A stretch of 64,000 bases of DNA, from NCBI RefSeq assembly GCF_024793895.1, contig NZ_JANUSB010000015.1, forward strand, positions 1,116,001-1,180,000. Reading direction: 5' to 3'. The notes under the pieces were generated by a model. The model made no database searches. It worked only from the letters and a program-made list of their open reading frames with translations, and was not told the origin of the DNA. This stretch comes from Serratia sp. AKBS12. Its GTDB lineage: Bacteria > Pseudomonadota > Gammaproteobacteria > Enterobacterales > Enterobacteriaceae. Below are positions 19,375 to 29,869 of the stretch, piece after piece. Made by a program: the position numbers and the translations under genes. Within the stretch, counting starts at the first letter, position 1. The number at the start of each line of letters is the position of its first letter.

Positions 19375-19446
19375 CGATCCTGACGTAAGGCGTCGGGCGA
19401 ACAACGTGGGCGGGGCCGTCCGCGAGTACCATTTTAGGAGCAATAC

Positions 19447-20067
19447 ATGAGCCAGCTTTTTTATATTCATCCAGATAACCCTCAGCCACGTTTGATTAAT
19501 CAGGCCGTGGAATTACTGCGCAAGGGCGGGGTAATCGTCTACCCGACCGATTCAGGCTACGCGCTAGGCTGCAAGCTGGAAGAAAAAGCCGCAATGGAAC
19601 GTATTTGTCGCATTCGTCAATTGGACGGCAATCATAATTTTACCTTGATGTGTCGCGATCTTTCCGAACTGTCTACCTATGCCTATGTGGATAACAGCGC
19701 GTTTCGCCTGATCAAAAACAACACGCCGGGCCATTACACCTTTATTCTCAAGGCGACCAAGGAAGTGCCGCGCCGCCTGATGAACGACAAGCGCAAGACC
19801 ATCGGGTTACGTGTGCCGTCCAACCCGATCGCGCTGGCGTTGCTGGAAGAGCTCAACGAGCCGATGATGTCGACCACCTTGATGCTGCCGGGCAATGACT
19901 TTGCCGAATCCGATCCGGAAGAAATCAGCGATCATTTGGGCAAACAGGTCGATCTGGTGATTCATGGCGGGTTCCTGGGACAACAACCAACCACGGTGAT
20001 CGATCTAACTGAATCTTCGCCGGAAGTGGTGCGTGAAGGGGCAGGCGATCCTACGCCATTTCGTTGA
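19447..20067 (+). CDS. yciO: YciO, Sua5/YrdC-type threonylcarbamoyl-AMP synthase-like protein
   Basis: A 206-residue single-domain YrdC/Sua5 protein. The family makes threonylcarbamoyl-AMP for tRNA t6A; YciO is the paralogue of TsaC, and its physiological role in E. coli is less clear. Motifs include KGGVIVYPTDSGYALGC near residue 27, the KRKTIGLRVPSNPI region and the closing STTLMLPG. AGGAG precedes the ATG. It is downstream of rnm, probably cotranscribed. The E. coli neighbour yciQ is absent. Confidence 0.93.
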   Translation: MSQLFYIHPDNPQPRLINQAVELLRKGGVIVYPTDSGYALGCKLEEKAAMERICRIRQLDGNHNFTLMCRDLSELSTYAYVDNSAFRLIKNNTPGHYTFILKATKEVPRRLMNDKRKTIGLRVPSNPIALALLEELNEPMMSTTLMLPGNDFAESDPEEISDHLGKQVDLVIHGGFLGQQPTTVIDLTESSPEVVREGAGDPTPFR

Positions 20068-20179
20068 AAATCGCCGCCGTGCCATCAACAAATTCTGAAA
20101 AATAGCGCCCCACGGCGGCAAGCGCCGTGAAAAGCGCTATTCTACTAGGACAAAACTGATAACGGCAGGATGCGTGGCG

Positions 20180-20539
20180 ATGATTAAACAGGCTTTTATG
20201 GCGGCGGTATTACTGGTTTCGTTTGCGGCAAACGCCGGTTTTTACTCCGGTAGTGCGTTGCTCTCCGAAAGTGAAGGTTACGTAAAAAACAAAAACGGTG
20301 CGGCAACCGTGGCACAAGCGCTGGATGGCGGCATGTTCATGGGGTATGTCGCCGGCGTATTTGATACTTACTCAATGCAGGGTAACCGCAATATTTGCCC
20401 CGATACCGGCATGAGTGTCGGTATGGCGTCGGATGCGGTGATGCAATATTTGAACGAACACCCAGAGCAACTTCATTATTCGGCACCTTCGGTGATCATG
20501 CTGGCACTGTCATCCGCTTTCCCGTGTCAACGGCACTGA
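20180..20539 (+). CDS. Rap1a/Tai-family small exported protein
   Basis: A 119-residue secreted protein. The signal peptide MIKQAFMAAVLLVSFAANA is cleaved before GFYSGS. The mature part has the Rap1a/Tai pattern: SALLSESEGY, a GYVAGVFDT helix, CPDTGMSVGM, then YLNEHPEQLHYSAPSVIMLAL and SAFPC at the end. Members of this family include periplasmic immunity proteins (Rap, Tai4) against type VI secretion amidases. No amidase effector or type VI gene lies nearby, so this is an orphan with unknown partner. AGGA at 20167 suits the ATG at 20180 better than the in-frame GTG at 20174. Confidence 0.72.
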   Translation: MIKQAFMAAVLLVSFAANAGFYSGSALLSESEGYVKNKNGAATVAQALDGGMFMGYVAGVFDTYSMQGNRNICPDTGMSVGMASDAVMQYLNEHPEQLHYSAPSVIMLALSSAFPCQRH

Positions 20540-20734
20540 TGCCAGTGCATTTCGTGCCGATTGTGCCATTCGGCGCGATTCGCAAATTCCAGATTTTTAT
20601 TCAATCACTTAGCTTGCCTGGCGCTGTCATTTTAACTCCGACATTCACCTCGAACCGTTCGAGCAAGGAGGGAATATGACAGCGTTTGTTCGTGACAATA
20701 TCACGGGGATCATCAGCAATGCGGCAGTGGGCCA

Positions 20735-20953
20735 ATGACGCTGCCGCTGTTGCCTGGCTGGTGCGAGCCTGCGCTAGCCTCTGAACGTTACCGGATTATC
20801 AGCCTGGACTGGCACTGTCATGAACGATCGCCGGATGACGTAACGTTGGCACTTGACGCTGTGGATTTGCTGGCGGATTTACACGCTCTGTGGTTAACGC
20901 TACGCGTCGACCGCTTGATTTGCCGGTTCCACCGGTGGTACTGCCGCCCTTGA
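20735..20953 (+). pseudogene. Possible alpha/beta-hydrolase remnant
   Basis: A 72-codon frame reads LLPGW near its start, then YRIISLDWHCHERSP followed by LALDAVDLLADLHAL. This order resembles the N-terminal strands of alpha/beta-hydrolases (LLPGW, then a DWRGHGxSP-type loop, then a DLLALLD-type helix). The frame stops before the nucleophile motif, and no G-x-S-x-G is found downstream in any frame. Either it is a broken gene fragment or chance; I cannot decide from the sequence alone. Confidence 0.25.
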
Positions 20954-21083
20954 AGCGCTCAGGTGACCGCCTTGCGCCGATATCTCGACCAGGTGCCACG
21001 GCCAGTCGCCAGGCCGGCTTCAGGTCGATTTATTAGAACCCTTTAGCTTAAAATTCGTGTAGTATGTCTGACCCCTGAGCATC

Positions 21084-21126
21084 GGGCGTGGCATCTGCCG
21101 TGACGCCCTTTGGCGTGCTTTTTTAA
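21084..21126 (+). promoter_or_regulatory. Leader with two mutually exclusive hairpins upstream of rluB
   Basis: GGGCGT (21084-21089) can pair with ACGCCC (21103-21108) in a longer hairpin with inner pairs GGCA/TGCC. The same ACGCC can instead pair with GGCGT (21112-21116), followed by GC and a run of T, a weak terminator shape. This geometry resembles an attenuator about 100 bases before rluB. No transcription start is known, so it remains a structural observation. Confidence 0.3.
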
Positions 21127-21225
21127 AAAATTCTTATAATCCGGCAGGTTAGCGATTTTTCAAGCTAACTTGTTGATGAAGCTATTATATACGACGCCTG
21201 TGAAGGCGACACTAGAGGTTGCTCA

Positions 21226-22119
21226 ATGAGCGAAAAGTTACAGAAAGTTTTAGCGCGTGCCGGCCACGGTTCGCGCCGTGAAATCGAAACCATGATAGAA
21301 GCCGGGCGCGTCAGCGTTGACGGTAAAATCGCCAAGCTGGGCGATCGGGTTGAAGTTGTCCAGGGGATGAAAATCCGTTTGGACGGGCACGTTGTTTCGA
21401 TCAAGGAATCTGAAGAAGCGGTTTGTCGCGTATTGGCCTACTACAAGCCAGAAGGTGAACTCTGCACGCGTAGCGATCCGGAAGGCCGCCCAACGGTGTT
21501 CGATCGTCTGCCTAAACTGCGTGGGTCACGCTGGGTCGCCGTTGGCCGCCTGGACGTAAACACCTCGGGCCTGCTGCTGTTCACCACCGACGGCGAGTTG
21601 GCCAACCGTTTGATGCACCCAAGCCGCGAAGTCGAGCGAGAATATGCGGTGCGTGTCTTCGGCCAGATTGACGACGACAAAGTAAAGCAGCTCAGCCGTG
21701 GCGTGCAGTTGGAAGATGGCCCGGCGGCGTTTCGCACCATCAGTTTTCAGGGCGGCGAAGGCCTCAATCAGTGGTATAACGTTACCCTGACCGAAGGACG
21801 CAACCGCGAAGTACGTCGCCTGTGGGAAGCGGTCGGCGTGCAGGTCAGCCGCCTGATCCGCGTCCGCTATGGCGACATCAACTTGCCGAAGGGCATTCCA
21901 CGCGGCGGTTGGACCGAACTGGATCTGCCAGCCATCAACTACCTGCGTGAACTGGTCGACCTGCAACCGGAAACCGTCAGCAAACTGCCGGTGGAACGCG
22001 AGCGTCGCCGTGTCAAGGCGAACCAGATCCGCCGCGCGGTCAAGCGTCACAGCCAGGTATCATCCGGCCGTCGTAGCGCCTCGGGCGGCAAGCCGGGCAA
22101 ACCAAGCAAGCGTAACTAA
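21226..22119 (+). CDS. rluB: 23S rRNA pseudouridine(2605) synthase RluB
   Basis: RluB converts U2605 of 23S rRNA to pseudouridine. The 297-residue protein has an N-terminal S4 RNA-binding domain (residues about 3-60: [18 protein letters not shown]) and an RsuA/RluB-type catalytic domain with the Asp in [14 protein letters not shown] (about residue 110). The downstream family motif [14 protein letters not shown] is present. A Lys/Arg/Ser/Gly-rich tail (about from residue 262) follows, typical for enterobacterial RluB and probably RNA-binding. Gene order rluB-btuR-yciK-sohB is as in E. coli. Confidence 0.96.
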   Translation: MSEKLQKVLARAGHGSRREIETMIEAGRVSVDGKIAKLGDRVEVVQGMKIRLDGHVVSIKESEEAVCRVLAYYKPEGELCTRSDPEGRPTVFDRLPKLRGSRWVAVGRLDVNTSGLLLFTTDGELANRLMHPSREVEREYAVRVFGQIDDDKVKQLSRGVQLEDGPAAFRTISFQGGEGLNQWYNVTLTEGRNREVRRLWEAVGVQVSRLIRVRYGDINLPKGIPRGGWTELDLPAINYLRELVDLQPETVSKLPVERERRRVKANQIRRAVKRHSQVSSGRRSASGGKPGKPSKRN

Positions 22120-22125
22120 GCGCTG

Positions 22126-22154
22126 CCACGTAGCCGCAGGTGGCGGCTACGTGG
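22126..22154. terminator. Inverted repeat between convergent rluB and btuR
   Basis: A perfect 12-bp stem CCACGTAGCCGC / GCGGCTACGTGG with a 5-base loop lies between the two convergent stops. There is no T run on either side, so it may act as an RNA 3'-end stabiliser or a Rho-assisted stop rather than a classical terminator. Confidence 0.6.
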
Positions 22155-22157
22155 ATA

Positions 22158-22748
22158 TCACCAATCAATTCCCTGCTGCGCTTTGATGCCGGCATCAAAC
22201 GCATGTTTTACCGGGCGCATCTCGGTCACGGTATCTGCCAGTTCCAGCACATCTCGATGGCAACCACGCCCGGTAATAATCACCGTCTGATGGGTAGGGC
22301 GTTGCGCCAATGCCGTCAACAGTTCTTCCAGTGCCAGATAGCCATAGCTGACCATATAGGTCACTTCATCCAATAACACCAGATCCAGGGCGCTGTCGGC
22401 CAACATTCGCTTGCCGTGTTGCCATACCGCCTGGCAGGCGGCGCTGTCGGTGTCTCTGTTCTGCGTTTCCCAGGTAAAGCCGGTGGCCATCACCTGAAAC
22501 TCCACGCCGTGTTGCTGGAGCAGATTTTTTTCGCCGTTTGGCCATTCGCCCTTGATGAACTGGATCACCCCGGCGCGCATGCCATGGCCGACCGCGCGCG
22601 TAACCGTGCCAAACGCGGCGGTGGTCTTGCCTTTACCGTTGCCGGTGAATACCAGCACTAAACCGCGTTCGTCCTGTGCACTGGCGATACGGGCGTCGAC
22701 CTGTTCCTTCAGGCGCTGTTGCCGTTGCTGGTGGCGATCTTCGGCCAT
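22158..22748 (-). CDS. btuR: Cob(I)yrinic acid a,c-diamide adenosyltransferase
   Basis: BtuR (CobO/CobA type) transfers the adenosyl group of ATP to cobalt in corrinoids, completing coenzyme B12 from scavenged or newly made cobalamin. The 196-residue protein has the P-loop GNGKGKTTAAFG (about residue 36-47), the VIQFIKGEW strand, and LVLLDEVTYMVSYGYL. A Gln/Arg-rich N-terminal helix (HQQRQQRLKEQ) precedes the P-loop as in the family. It is 12 bases downstream of yciK on the same strand. Confidence 0.95.
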   Translation of the reverse strand: MAEDRHQQRQQRLKEQVDARIASAQDERGLVLVFTGNGKGKTTAAFGTVTRAVGHGMRAGVIQFIKGEWPNGEKNLLQQHGVEFQVMATGFTWETQNRDTDSAACQAVWQHGKRMLADSALDLVLLDEVTYMVSYGYLALEELLTALAQRPTHQTVIITGRGCHRDVLELADTVTEMRPVKHAFDAGIKAQQGIDW

Positions 22749-22760
22749 GTGGGCTTTCTC

Positions 22761-23522
22761 CTATTCGGCAGCGCCGGGTTTGCGATTGGGTTGGGCATCA
22801 AAGCTCATGCCGGTTTTACGGCGGCTGTCATCGCCCATTAAATATAGGTAAAGCGGCATGATATCGGCCGGAGTCTTGAGCTTGTTGCGATCCTCGTCTG
22901 GGAAGGCGTTTGCCCGCATGTTGGTGCGTGTTCCCCCCGGATTGATGCAATTTACCCGCAAGTTGCGACTTTTATATTCTTCCGCCAACACCTGCATCAT
23001 GCCTTCGGTGGCGAATTTGGAAACCGCATAGGCGCCCCAGTTGGCGCGGCCCGTCCGACCGACGCTTGAGCTGGTGAACACCAGGGAACCGGCGCTGGAT
23101 TTCAGCAACAGCGGCAGCAGTGCCTGAGTCAGCATAAAGGTGGCGTTGACGTTGACTTGCATCACCTCGTTCCACATCTTCATGTCAATGTCGGCCATCG
23201 GCACGATGTCGCCCAGCAGACCGGCGTTATGCAGCACACCGTCTAGGCGCGGCACCTGGGTCGCCAGCTCGTCAGCAAGCTGTTGGCACTGTTGTGGCGT
23301 GGCATGGAGCAGATCCAGCGTGATGGTATACGCCGGTCGACCGCCGAGGGCGGCTATTTCGTGTTGCACCGCCTGCAGTTTGCTTTCGGTACGTCCAAGC
23401 AGCACCAGCTGCGCGCCGAAACGGGCATAGGTCAGCGCGGCTTCTCGGCCGATGCCGTCACCGGCGCCGGTAACGAGAATGATGCGTTGGTCGAGCAGGT
23501 CGTGTTTGGGGTTGTAGTGCAC
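22761..23522 (-). CDS. yciK: YciK, short-chain dehydrogenase/reductase
   Basis: A 253-residue NAD(P)-dependent oxidoreductase of the SDR family with unknown physiological substrate. Cofactor motif TGAGDGIG (about residue 19), NAG motif HNAGLLG, catalytic Ser in FTSSSVG and YAVSK (Tyr/Lys) are complete, and the closing KTGMSFDAQPNRKPG matches E. coli YciK. The frame runs 42 codons further upstream without a match, while GTG 23522 is preceded by GAGG and gives the family N-terminus HYNPKHDLL, so GTG is taken as start. It is likely cotranscribed with btuR. Confidence 0.93.
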   Translation of the reverse strand: MHYNPKHDLLDQRIILVTGAGDGIGREAALTYARFGAQLVLLGRTESKLQAVQHEIAALGGRPAYTITLDLLHATPQQCQQLADELATQVPRLDGVLHNAGLLGDIVPMADIDMKMWNEVMQVNVNATFMLTQALLPLLLKSSAGSLVFTSSSVGRTGRANWGAYAVSKFATEGMMQVLAEEYKSRNLRVNCINPGGTRTNMRANAFPDEDRNKLKTPADIMPLYLYLMGDDSRRKTGMSFDAQPNRKPGAAE

Positions 23523-23916
23523 AATAATTCCTCGCGCCGAGATTGCCTTCCCGCGTGGTTGGGGGAAATGCAGTAGGTGAGGAGGCCAGTCAAGGGGGAG
23601 CAAAGGCTCGACCGCCAGGCTGGCCCCGCAGCGAATTTGTTCGATCAATTTGATGAATAATGCGTGTTATATGCCTGAAATGGATCGTATTTTCAATGAT
23701 TAGCCGGTAGAAACGGCATTCTTTTGTAACAAAAACGGAACAATCTCAGCTTGGTTGCGCATAAAATGCCCCCATTACCTCCGATTCTCGCCCGTTTGAC
23801 GTTGTTGGCGCGTTGCATCTTGATGCAGGTAATTTTTCATTTGCCCGCGACAGTCGCAGCGTCGGTTGGCTAGAATGAGCGGAGCATACTAACAACCTGT
23901 AAAAAAGGCGGAATCT

Positions 23917-24963
23917 GTGGAGTTTATATCTGTTTACGGCCTGTTTTTGGCCAAGGTCGCCACGGTGGTGATTGCCATCGCCGCGCTGGCGCTGTTGGCG
24001 GTGAGTCTGGGGCAACGTAAAAGTCAGCAAAAAGGGGAGTTGCAACTCACCGATCTCGGTGAGCAGTATCGTGAAATGCAGCGTGAAATGCGTCTGGCGC
24101 GGATGGGTGCGGCAGAACAAAAGATGTGGAGTAAACAGTTCAAGAAGCAGACCAAGGCCGACGACAAGCTCAAAAAGCAGCGTGCGAAATCCGGTGCAGC
24201 GCAAGCGAGCAAGCCCTGCCTGTACGTGCTGGATTTCAAAGGTAGCATGGATGCCCATGAAGTGACCTCGCTGCGGGAAGAAATTTCGGCGGTGCTGGCG
24301 GTGGCCACGGCGGAAGACGAAGTGCTGCTGCGACTGGAAAGCCCAGGTGGCGTGGTACACGGTTATGGCTTGGCAGCGTCGCAGCTCGAGCGCCTGCGCA
24401 AGGGCGGCATCCGTCTGACGGTCGCGGTGGACAAAGTGGCGGCCAGCGGCGGTTACATGATGGCCTGCGTGGCCGATCGTATCGTGGCAGCACCTTTCGC
24501 CATCATCGGTTCGATCGGCGTGGTGGCGCAGATACCCAACTTCCATCGCCTGCTGAAAAAGAACGATATCGATGTCGAACTGCATACCGCCGGCCAGTTC
24601 AAGCGTACGCTGACGCTGTTTGGTGAAAACACCGAACAGGGGCGCGACAAGTTTCGCGAAGACCTGAACGAAACTCACGAGTTGTTCAAACAGTTTGTGC
24701 ATCAGCAGCGACCGTCGCTGGACATTGACAGCGTGGCGACCGGCGAGCATTGGTTTGGTACCCAGGCGAAGGAAAAGGGGCTGATTGACGCAGTGGGCAC
24801 CAGCGATGACTTGCTGATCGCCGAGATGGAAAATCATGAAGTGGTCGGGGTACGTTACAGCCGGCGCAAGCGCTTGATGGACAGATTCACCGGCAGCGTG
24901 GCGCAAAGCGCCGATCGCCTGCTGTTGCGCTGGTGGCAACGTGGGGAAAAACCGTTATTGTAA
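23917..24963 (+). CDS. sohB: SohB, inner-membrane signal-peptide-peptidase-like protease
   Basis: A 348-residue S49-family peptidase. In E. coli multicopy sohB suppresses htrA defects, pointing to periplasmic protein quality control. It has an N-terminal membrane helix (residues about 10-32), a charged linker with KKQTKADDKLKKQ, and the protease domain with LRLESPGGVVHGYG and the nucleophile Ser177 in AASGGYMMAC; the Lys of the dyad lies in GQFKRTLT. The start is GTG at 23917, the only start before the membrane helix. The 394-base region upstream, to the yciK start, contains no gene. Confidence 0.93.
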   Translation: MEFISVYGLFLAKVATVVIAIAALALLAVSLGQRKSQQKGELQLTDLGEQYREMQREMRLARMGAAEQKMWSKQFKKQTKADDKLKKQRAKSGAAQASKPCLYVLDFKGSMDAHEVTSLREEISAVLAVATAEDEVLLRLESPGGVVHGYGLAASQLERLRKGGIRLTVAVDKVAASGGYMMACVADRIVAAPFAIIGSIGVVAQIPNFHRLLKKNDIDVELHTAGQFKRTLTLFGENTEQGRDKFREDLNETHELFKQFVHQQRPSLDIDSVATGEHWFGTQAKEKGLIDAVGTSDDLLIAEMENHEVVGVRYSRRKRLMDRFTGSVAQSADRLLLRWWQRGEKPLL

Positions 24964-24969
24964 GGTAAA

Positions 24970-24997
24970 AGGGGGGGCTTTCGGCCCCCTGTTTTTT
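24970..24997 (+). terminator. Terminator of sohB
   Basis: A G-run/C-run hairpin (AGGGGGGG...CCCCCT with a TTTC-centred loop) is followed by six T, directly after the sohB stop and before the convergent yciN stop. Confidence 0.85.
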
Positions 24998-25249
24998 CTA
25001 GTCGACCAGATGATATTTATCAGAAAGCAGGTGCGCCAGATGTTTAAACATATTAAACACCGCCGTCGTTTTTGCGGTTGGCAAGCCGTCCTTATCTAGA
25101 AAGAATTCACCGCGAAAAACTAAAACCCCACTTTTTTGTTCCACCTCGGTGGCTTCCATCCCGTGAAGATAATCTTCATGCTGGCGAATGATGTTATTTG
25201 CTTCTGACAACAGACGTTGTCGGGTGATTGGGGATGTATTAGTGCGCAT
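24998..25249 (-). CDS. yciN: YciN family protein
   Basis: An 83-residue soluble protein of the YciN family, found between sohB and topA in enterobacteria. It has no catalytic motif that I recognise. Visible features are an N-terminal helix ([19 protein letters not shown]) and a conserved strand [17 protein letters not shown], then the helix [13 protein letters not shown]. Function is unknown. It is divergent from topA. Its only ATG is at 25249. Confidence 0.88.
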   Translation of the reverse strand: MRTNTSPITRQRLLSEANNIIRQHEDYLHGMEATEVEQKSGVLVFRGEFFLDKDGLPTAKTTAVFNMFKHLAHLLSDKYHLVD

Positions 25250-25674
25250 TTATTACACTCCAGACATATACTCTGCGCATATTCTAACGCCGGTTGGCGT
25301 TTGGCCGCAAACCGAGTCGGGTTTATTTGCCATCTGGATGGCCAGTTGTTGTTACCGATTGGCGAAATCATCCTTTCCGTGCTAATTAGGTTGCGTGGCG
25401 TTTTTTATCAGGTACAGTGTGGGATTTTGTGGTATCGGGTGGAAGATTTTGTTTACGCTGCCAATGGGCCAGCGTCGTTCATGCCTCTGGGACGTGAGCG
25501 GAATGCAGGGATTTTCAGTAACTTGCCTTTAGGTTGAGCAGTTAAGCAGCCAACGGGAAAAAATATGTTGATCTCCTGCCAGACTGCCGCAATATAAAAA
25601 AGAGATGTGAATTGCTGCGATACGGCAAGATAAAAGGCTTCTTTTTAGAAGAAATAAATTAGGTAAAGGTAAAT
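25250..25674 (+). other. 425-base yciN-topA intergenic region
   Basis: No gene is supported. AT-rich sequence dominates the last 120 bases before topA (25555-25674), where several -10-like hexamers occur. E. coli topA is read from multiple supercoiling- and stress-responsive promoters, and the same is likely here. A short inverted repeat CTTCTTTTTAGAAG lies at about 25638-25651, close to the topA ribosome binding site AGGTAAAGG. Confidence 0.5.
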
Positions 25675-28272
25675 ATGGGTAAAGCTCTCGTAATAGTTGA
25701 GTCCCCGGCAAAAGCCAAAACTATTAATAAATATTTAGGAAATGACTACGTGGTGAAGTCCAGCGTGGGTCATATCCGTGATTTGCCGACCAGTGGCTCA
25801 GCCAGCAAAAAGAGCGCTGACTCAACAGAAAACAAAGCCAAGAAAAAAGTTAAAAAAGACGCAACGTCGGCGCTGGTTAATCGAATGGGCGTTGACCCGT
25901 ATCATGGCTGGAAAGCGCATTATGAAATTCTGCCAGGTAAAGAAAAAGTTGTTGCCGAGTTAAAAAATCTGGCGGAAAACGCCGATCACATCTACCTCGC
26001 AACTGACTTGGACCGCGAAGGGGAAGCCATTGCCTGGCACCTGCGGGAAGTGATCGGTGGCGACGATACGCGTTTTAGCCGCGTGGTATTTAACGAAATT
26101 ACCAAGAACGCCATCCAGCAGGCCTTTAAAGCACCGGGCGAACTGAATATCGATCGTGTGAACGCGCAGCAGGCGCGTCGCTTTATGGATCGTGTGGTGG
26201 GCTACATGGTTTCTCCACTGCTGTGGAAGAAAATCGCCCGCGGCCTGTCCGCCGGGCGTGTGCAGTCCGTTGCGGTGCGGCTGGTGGTAGAGCGCGAGCG
26301 CGATATCAAGGCCTTCGTGCCGGAAGAATTCTGGGAACTGCACGCCGACCTGCTGGCGAAGGGAGATACCGCGCTGCGCATGGAAGTGACCCATGCCGGC
26401 GGCAAACCGTTTAAACCGGTCAACCGCGATCAGACCCATGCGGCGCTAAACCTGTTGGAAAAAGCCCGTTATACGGTGCTCGATCGTGAAGACAAGCCGA
26501 CCAGCAGCAAGCCGGGCGCGCCGTTCATTACTTCTACGCTACAGCAGGCCGCCAGCACGCGCCTGAGCTTTGGCGTGAAGAAAACCATGATGATGGCGCA
26601 ACGGCTATATGAAGCCGGCCACATTACCTACATGCGTACCGACTCTACCAACCTGAGCCAGGATGCGCTGAACATGGTGCGTGGTTACATTGGCGATAAC
26701 TACGGCGATAAATATCTGCCGAAAGCGCCTAACCACTACAGCAGCAAAGAAAACTCGCAGGAAGCGCACGAAGCGATTCGTCCTTCCGACGTTAGCGTGG
26801 TGGCGGAACAGCTGAAAGACATGGAGGCGGATGCGCAGAAGCTGTATCAGCTGATTTGGCGGCAGTTCGTGGCCTGCCAGATGACGCCGGCGCAATACGA
26901 TTCCACCACTCTGACGGTACAGGCCGGCGACTATCAGTTGCGCGCCAAGGGCCGAACGCTGCGCTTCGACGGTTGGACCAAAGTAATGCCGGCACTGCGC
27001 AAAGGCGATGAAGATCGTACCTTGCCGTACGTCGAAATCGGCAGCGAGCTGGATCTGCAACAGCTGATCCCAAGTCAGCACTTCACCAAGCCGCCGGCGC
27101 GTTACAGCGAAGCGTCATTGGTCAAAGAGTTGGAAAAACGCGGTATCGGCCGTCCGTCGACCTACGCATCGATCATTTCGACCATTCAGGATCGTGGTTA
27201 CGTGCGGGTGGAAAACCGCCGCTTCTACGCCGAAAAAATGGGTGAAATCGTTACCGACCGGCTGGAGGAAAACTTCCGCGAACTGATGAATTACGACTTC
27301 ACCGCGCGCATGGAAGATGGCCTGGATCAGGTGGCAAACAATCACGCCGAATGGAAAGCGGTGCTGGATGAGTTTTTTGCCGAGTTCAGTGAGCAACTGG
27401 AAAGGGCAGAAAAAGATCCGGAAGAAGGCGGCATGCGGCCAAACCAGATGGTGCTGACCAGCATCGCCTGCCCGACCTGTGGTCGACAGATGGGGATTCG
27501 TACCGCCAGCACCGGTGTGTTCCTCGGTTGCTCCGGCTATGCGCTATCGCCAAAGGAGCGCTGCAAGACCACCATCAATCTGATTCCCGAAACGGAAGTG
27601 CTCAACGTTCTCGAAGGGGACGATGCGGAAACCAACGCCTTGCGGGCTCGTCGCCGCTGCCAGAAGTGCGGTACGGCAATGGACAGCTATCTGATTGATA
27701 ACCAGCGCAAGCTGCACGTCTGTGGTAACAACCCGGCTTGTGACGGTTATGAGATTGAAGAGGGTGAGTTCCGCATCAAGGGCTACGATGGCCCGGTTGT
27801 GGAATGCGAAAAGTGTGGCTCTGAGATGCACCTGAAAATGGGGCGTTTCGGCAAGTACATGGGCTGCACCAACGAAGACTGTAAAAACACCCGCAAGATC
27901 CTGCGTAACGGCGACGTTGCGCCACCGAAGGAAGATCCGGTTCCGTTGCCGGAGCTGCCGTGCGAGAAGTCTGACGCCTATTTCGTGTTGCGTGACGGCG
28001 CGGCGGGCGTGTTCCTGGCTGCCAATACCTTCCCTAAATCGCGCGAAACCCGTGCGCCGCTGGTGGAAGAGTTGCAACGCTTCAAGGATCGCCTGCCAGA
28101 AAAGCTGCGCTACCTGGCCGATGCGCCGGTTGCCGATCCGGAAGGTAACAAGACGCTGGTGCGCTTCAGCCGCAAGACCAAGCAGCAGTATGTTTCTGCC
28201 GAGAAAGATGGTAAGGCTACCGGTTGGACCGCATTCTATATCGACGGCAAGTGGGTTGAAACCAAGAAATAA
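25675..28272 (+). CDS. topA: DNA topoisomerase I
   Basis: TopA relaxes negatively supercoiled DNA by single-strand passage. The 865-residue protein contains the N-terminal TOPRIM domain ([15 protein letters not shown]; acidic triad in TDLDREGE), and the catalytic Tyr319 in YMRTDSTN, as in E. coli. The central [12 protein letters not shown] motif follows, and then the C-terminal zinc ribbons ([18 protein letters not shown] with C-pairs, CEKCGSEM with CTNEDC) and zinc-less ribbon repeats to the end. Length matches E. coli. A strong terminator follows. Confidence 0.98.
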   Translation: MGKALVIVESPAKAKTINKYLGNDYVVKSSVGHIRDLPTSGSASKKSADSTENKAKKKVKKDATSALVNRMGVDPYHGWKAHYEILPGKEKVVAELKNLAENADHIYLATDLDREGEAIAWHLREVIGGDDTRFSRVVFNEITKNAIQQAFKAPGELNIDRVNAQQARRFMDRVVGYMVSPLLWKKIARGLSAGRVQSVAVRLVVERERDIKAFVPEEFWELHADLLAKGDTALRMEVTHAGGKPFKPVNRDQTHAALNLLEKARYTVLDREDKPTSSKPGAPFITSTLQQAASTRLSFGVKKTMMMAQRLYEAGHITYMRTDSTNLSQDALNMVRGYIGDNYGDKYLPKAPNHYSSKENSQEAHEAIRPSDVSVVAEQLKDMEADAQKLYQLIWRQFVACQMTPAQYDSTTLTVQAGDYQLRAKGRTLRFDGWTKVMPALRKGDEDRTLPYVEIGSELDLQQLIPSQHFTKPPARYSEASLVKELEKRGIGRPSTYASIISTIQDRGYVRVENRRFYAEKMGEIVTDRLEENFRELMNYDFTARMEDGLDQVANNHAEWKAVLDEFFAEFSEQLERAEKDPEEGGMRPNQMVLTSIACPTCGRQMGIRTASTGVFLGCSGYALSPKERCKTTINLIPETEVLNVLEGDDAETNALRARRRCQKCGTAMDSYLIDNQRKLHVCGNNPACDGYEIEEGEFRIKGYDGPVVECEKCGSEMHLKMGRFGKYMGCTNEDCKNTRKILRNGDVAPPKEDPVPLPELPCEKSDAYFVLRDGAAGVFLAANTFPKSRETRAPLVEELQRFKDRLPEKLRYLADAPVADPEGNKTLVRFSRKTKQQYVSAEKDGKATGWTAFYIDGKWVETKK

Positions 28273-28294
28273 GTGTTGCTGATGGCAACAATCT

Positions 28295-28325
28295 TAAAAA
28301 CCAGCCCGCGAGGCTGGTTTTTTTT
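28295..28325 (+). terminator. Terminator of topA
   Basis: AAAAACCAGCC / GGCTGGTTTTT stem with loop CGCGA is followed by T residues, 23 bases after the topA stop. Confidence 0.93.
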
Positions 28326-29612
<1,287 letters not shown>

Positions 29613-29869
29613 GCCGTTAAATCAACGGCTATATCATGCTTCAATCATCTGGCGTGCTCAGCTGTTTCGATTTGCTTGATCTCGCAGGGATGCCGGATTC
29701 AACGGGAGAGGCGTTCAACTCTCCCGATACCACTTTACGTTAGCGCTTTTTACCCCTCTTGTTGACCCCGTTATTCCTTTTCAGCTATTCCTCGCGTTAC
29801 CCCGCTAACGTGGCGACGCTAAAGCGGTTTGCGGCCAGAAAAATAATCGCCGCGGCCGCGGCCGACATC

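Larger units (their letters stand above)
20540..21225 (+). other. 686-base intergenic stretch before rluB
   Basis: No intact gene is convincing here. It contains a short frame at 20735-20953 that looks like an alpha/beta-hydrolase remnant, listed separately, and a leader with two alternative hairpins and a -10-like TATAAT at 21135-21140 before rluB. In E. coli yciQ occupies this place; I see nothing resembling its membrane segments. Confidence 0.5.

Noticed and set aside
23523-23648. Longer N-terminus of YciK
   Set aside because: The 42 upstream codons are not conserved in the family, and GTG 23522 has a good ribosome binding site.
23746-24939. A 397-codon open frame on the minus strand opposite sohB
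   Set aside because: Composition is His/Gln-rich as expected for an antisense shadow; sohB on the plus strand has complete catalytic motifs.
29703-29726. CGGGAGAG/CTCTCCCG hairpin as the cysB terminator
   Set aside because: No T run follows and it lies about 90 bases after the stop; the role is unclear, so it is not called.
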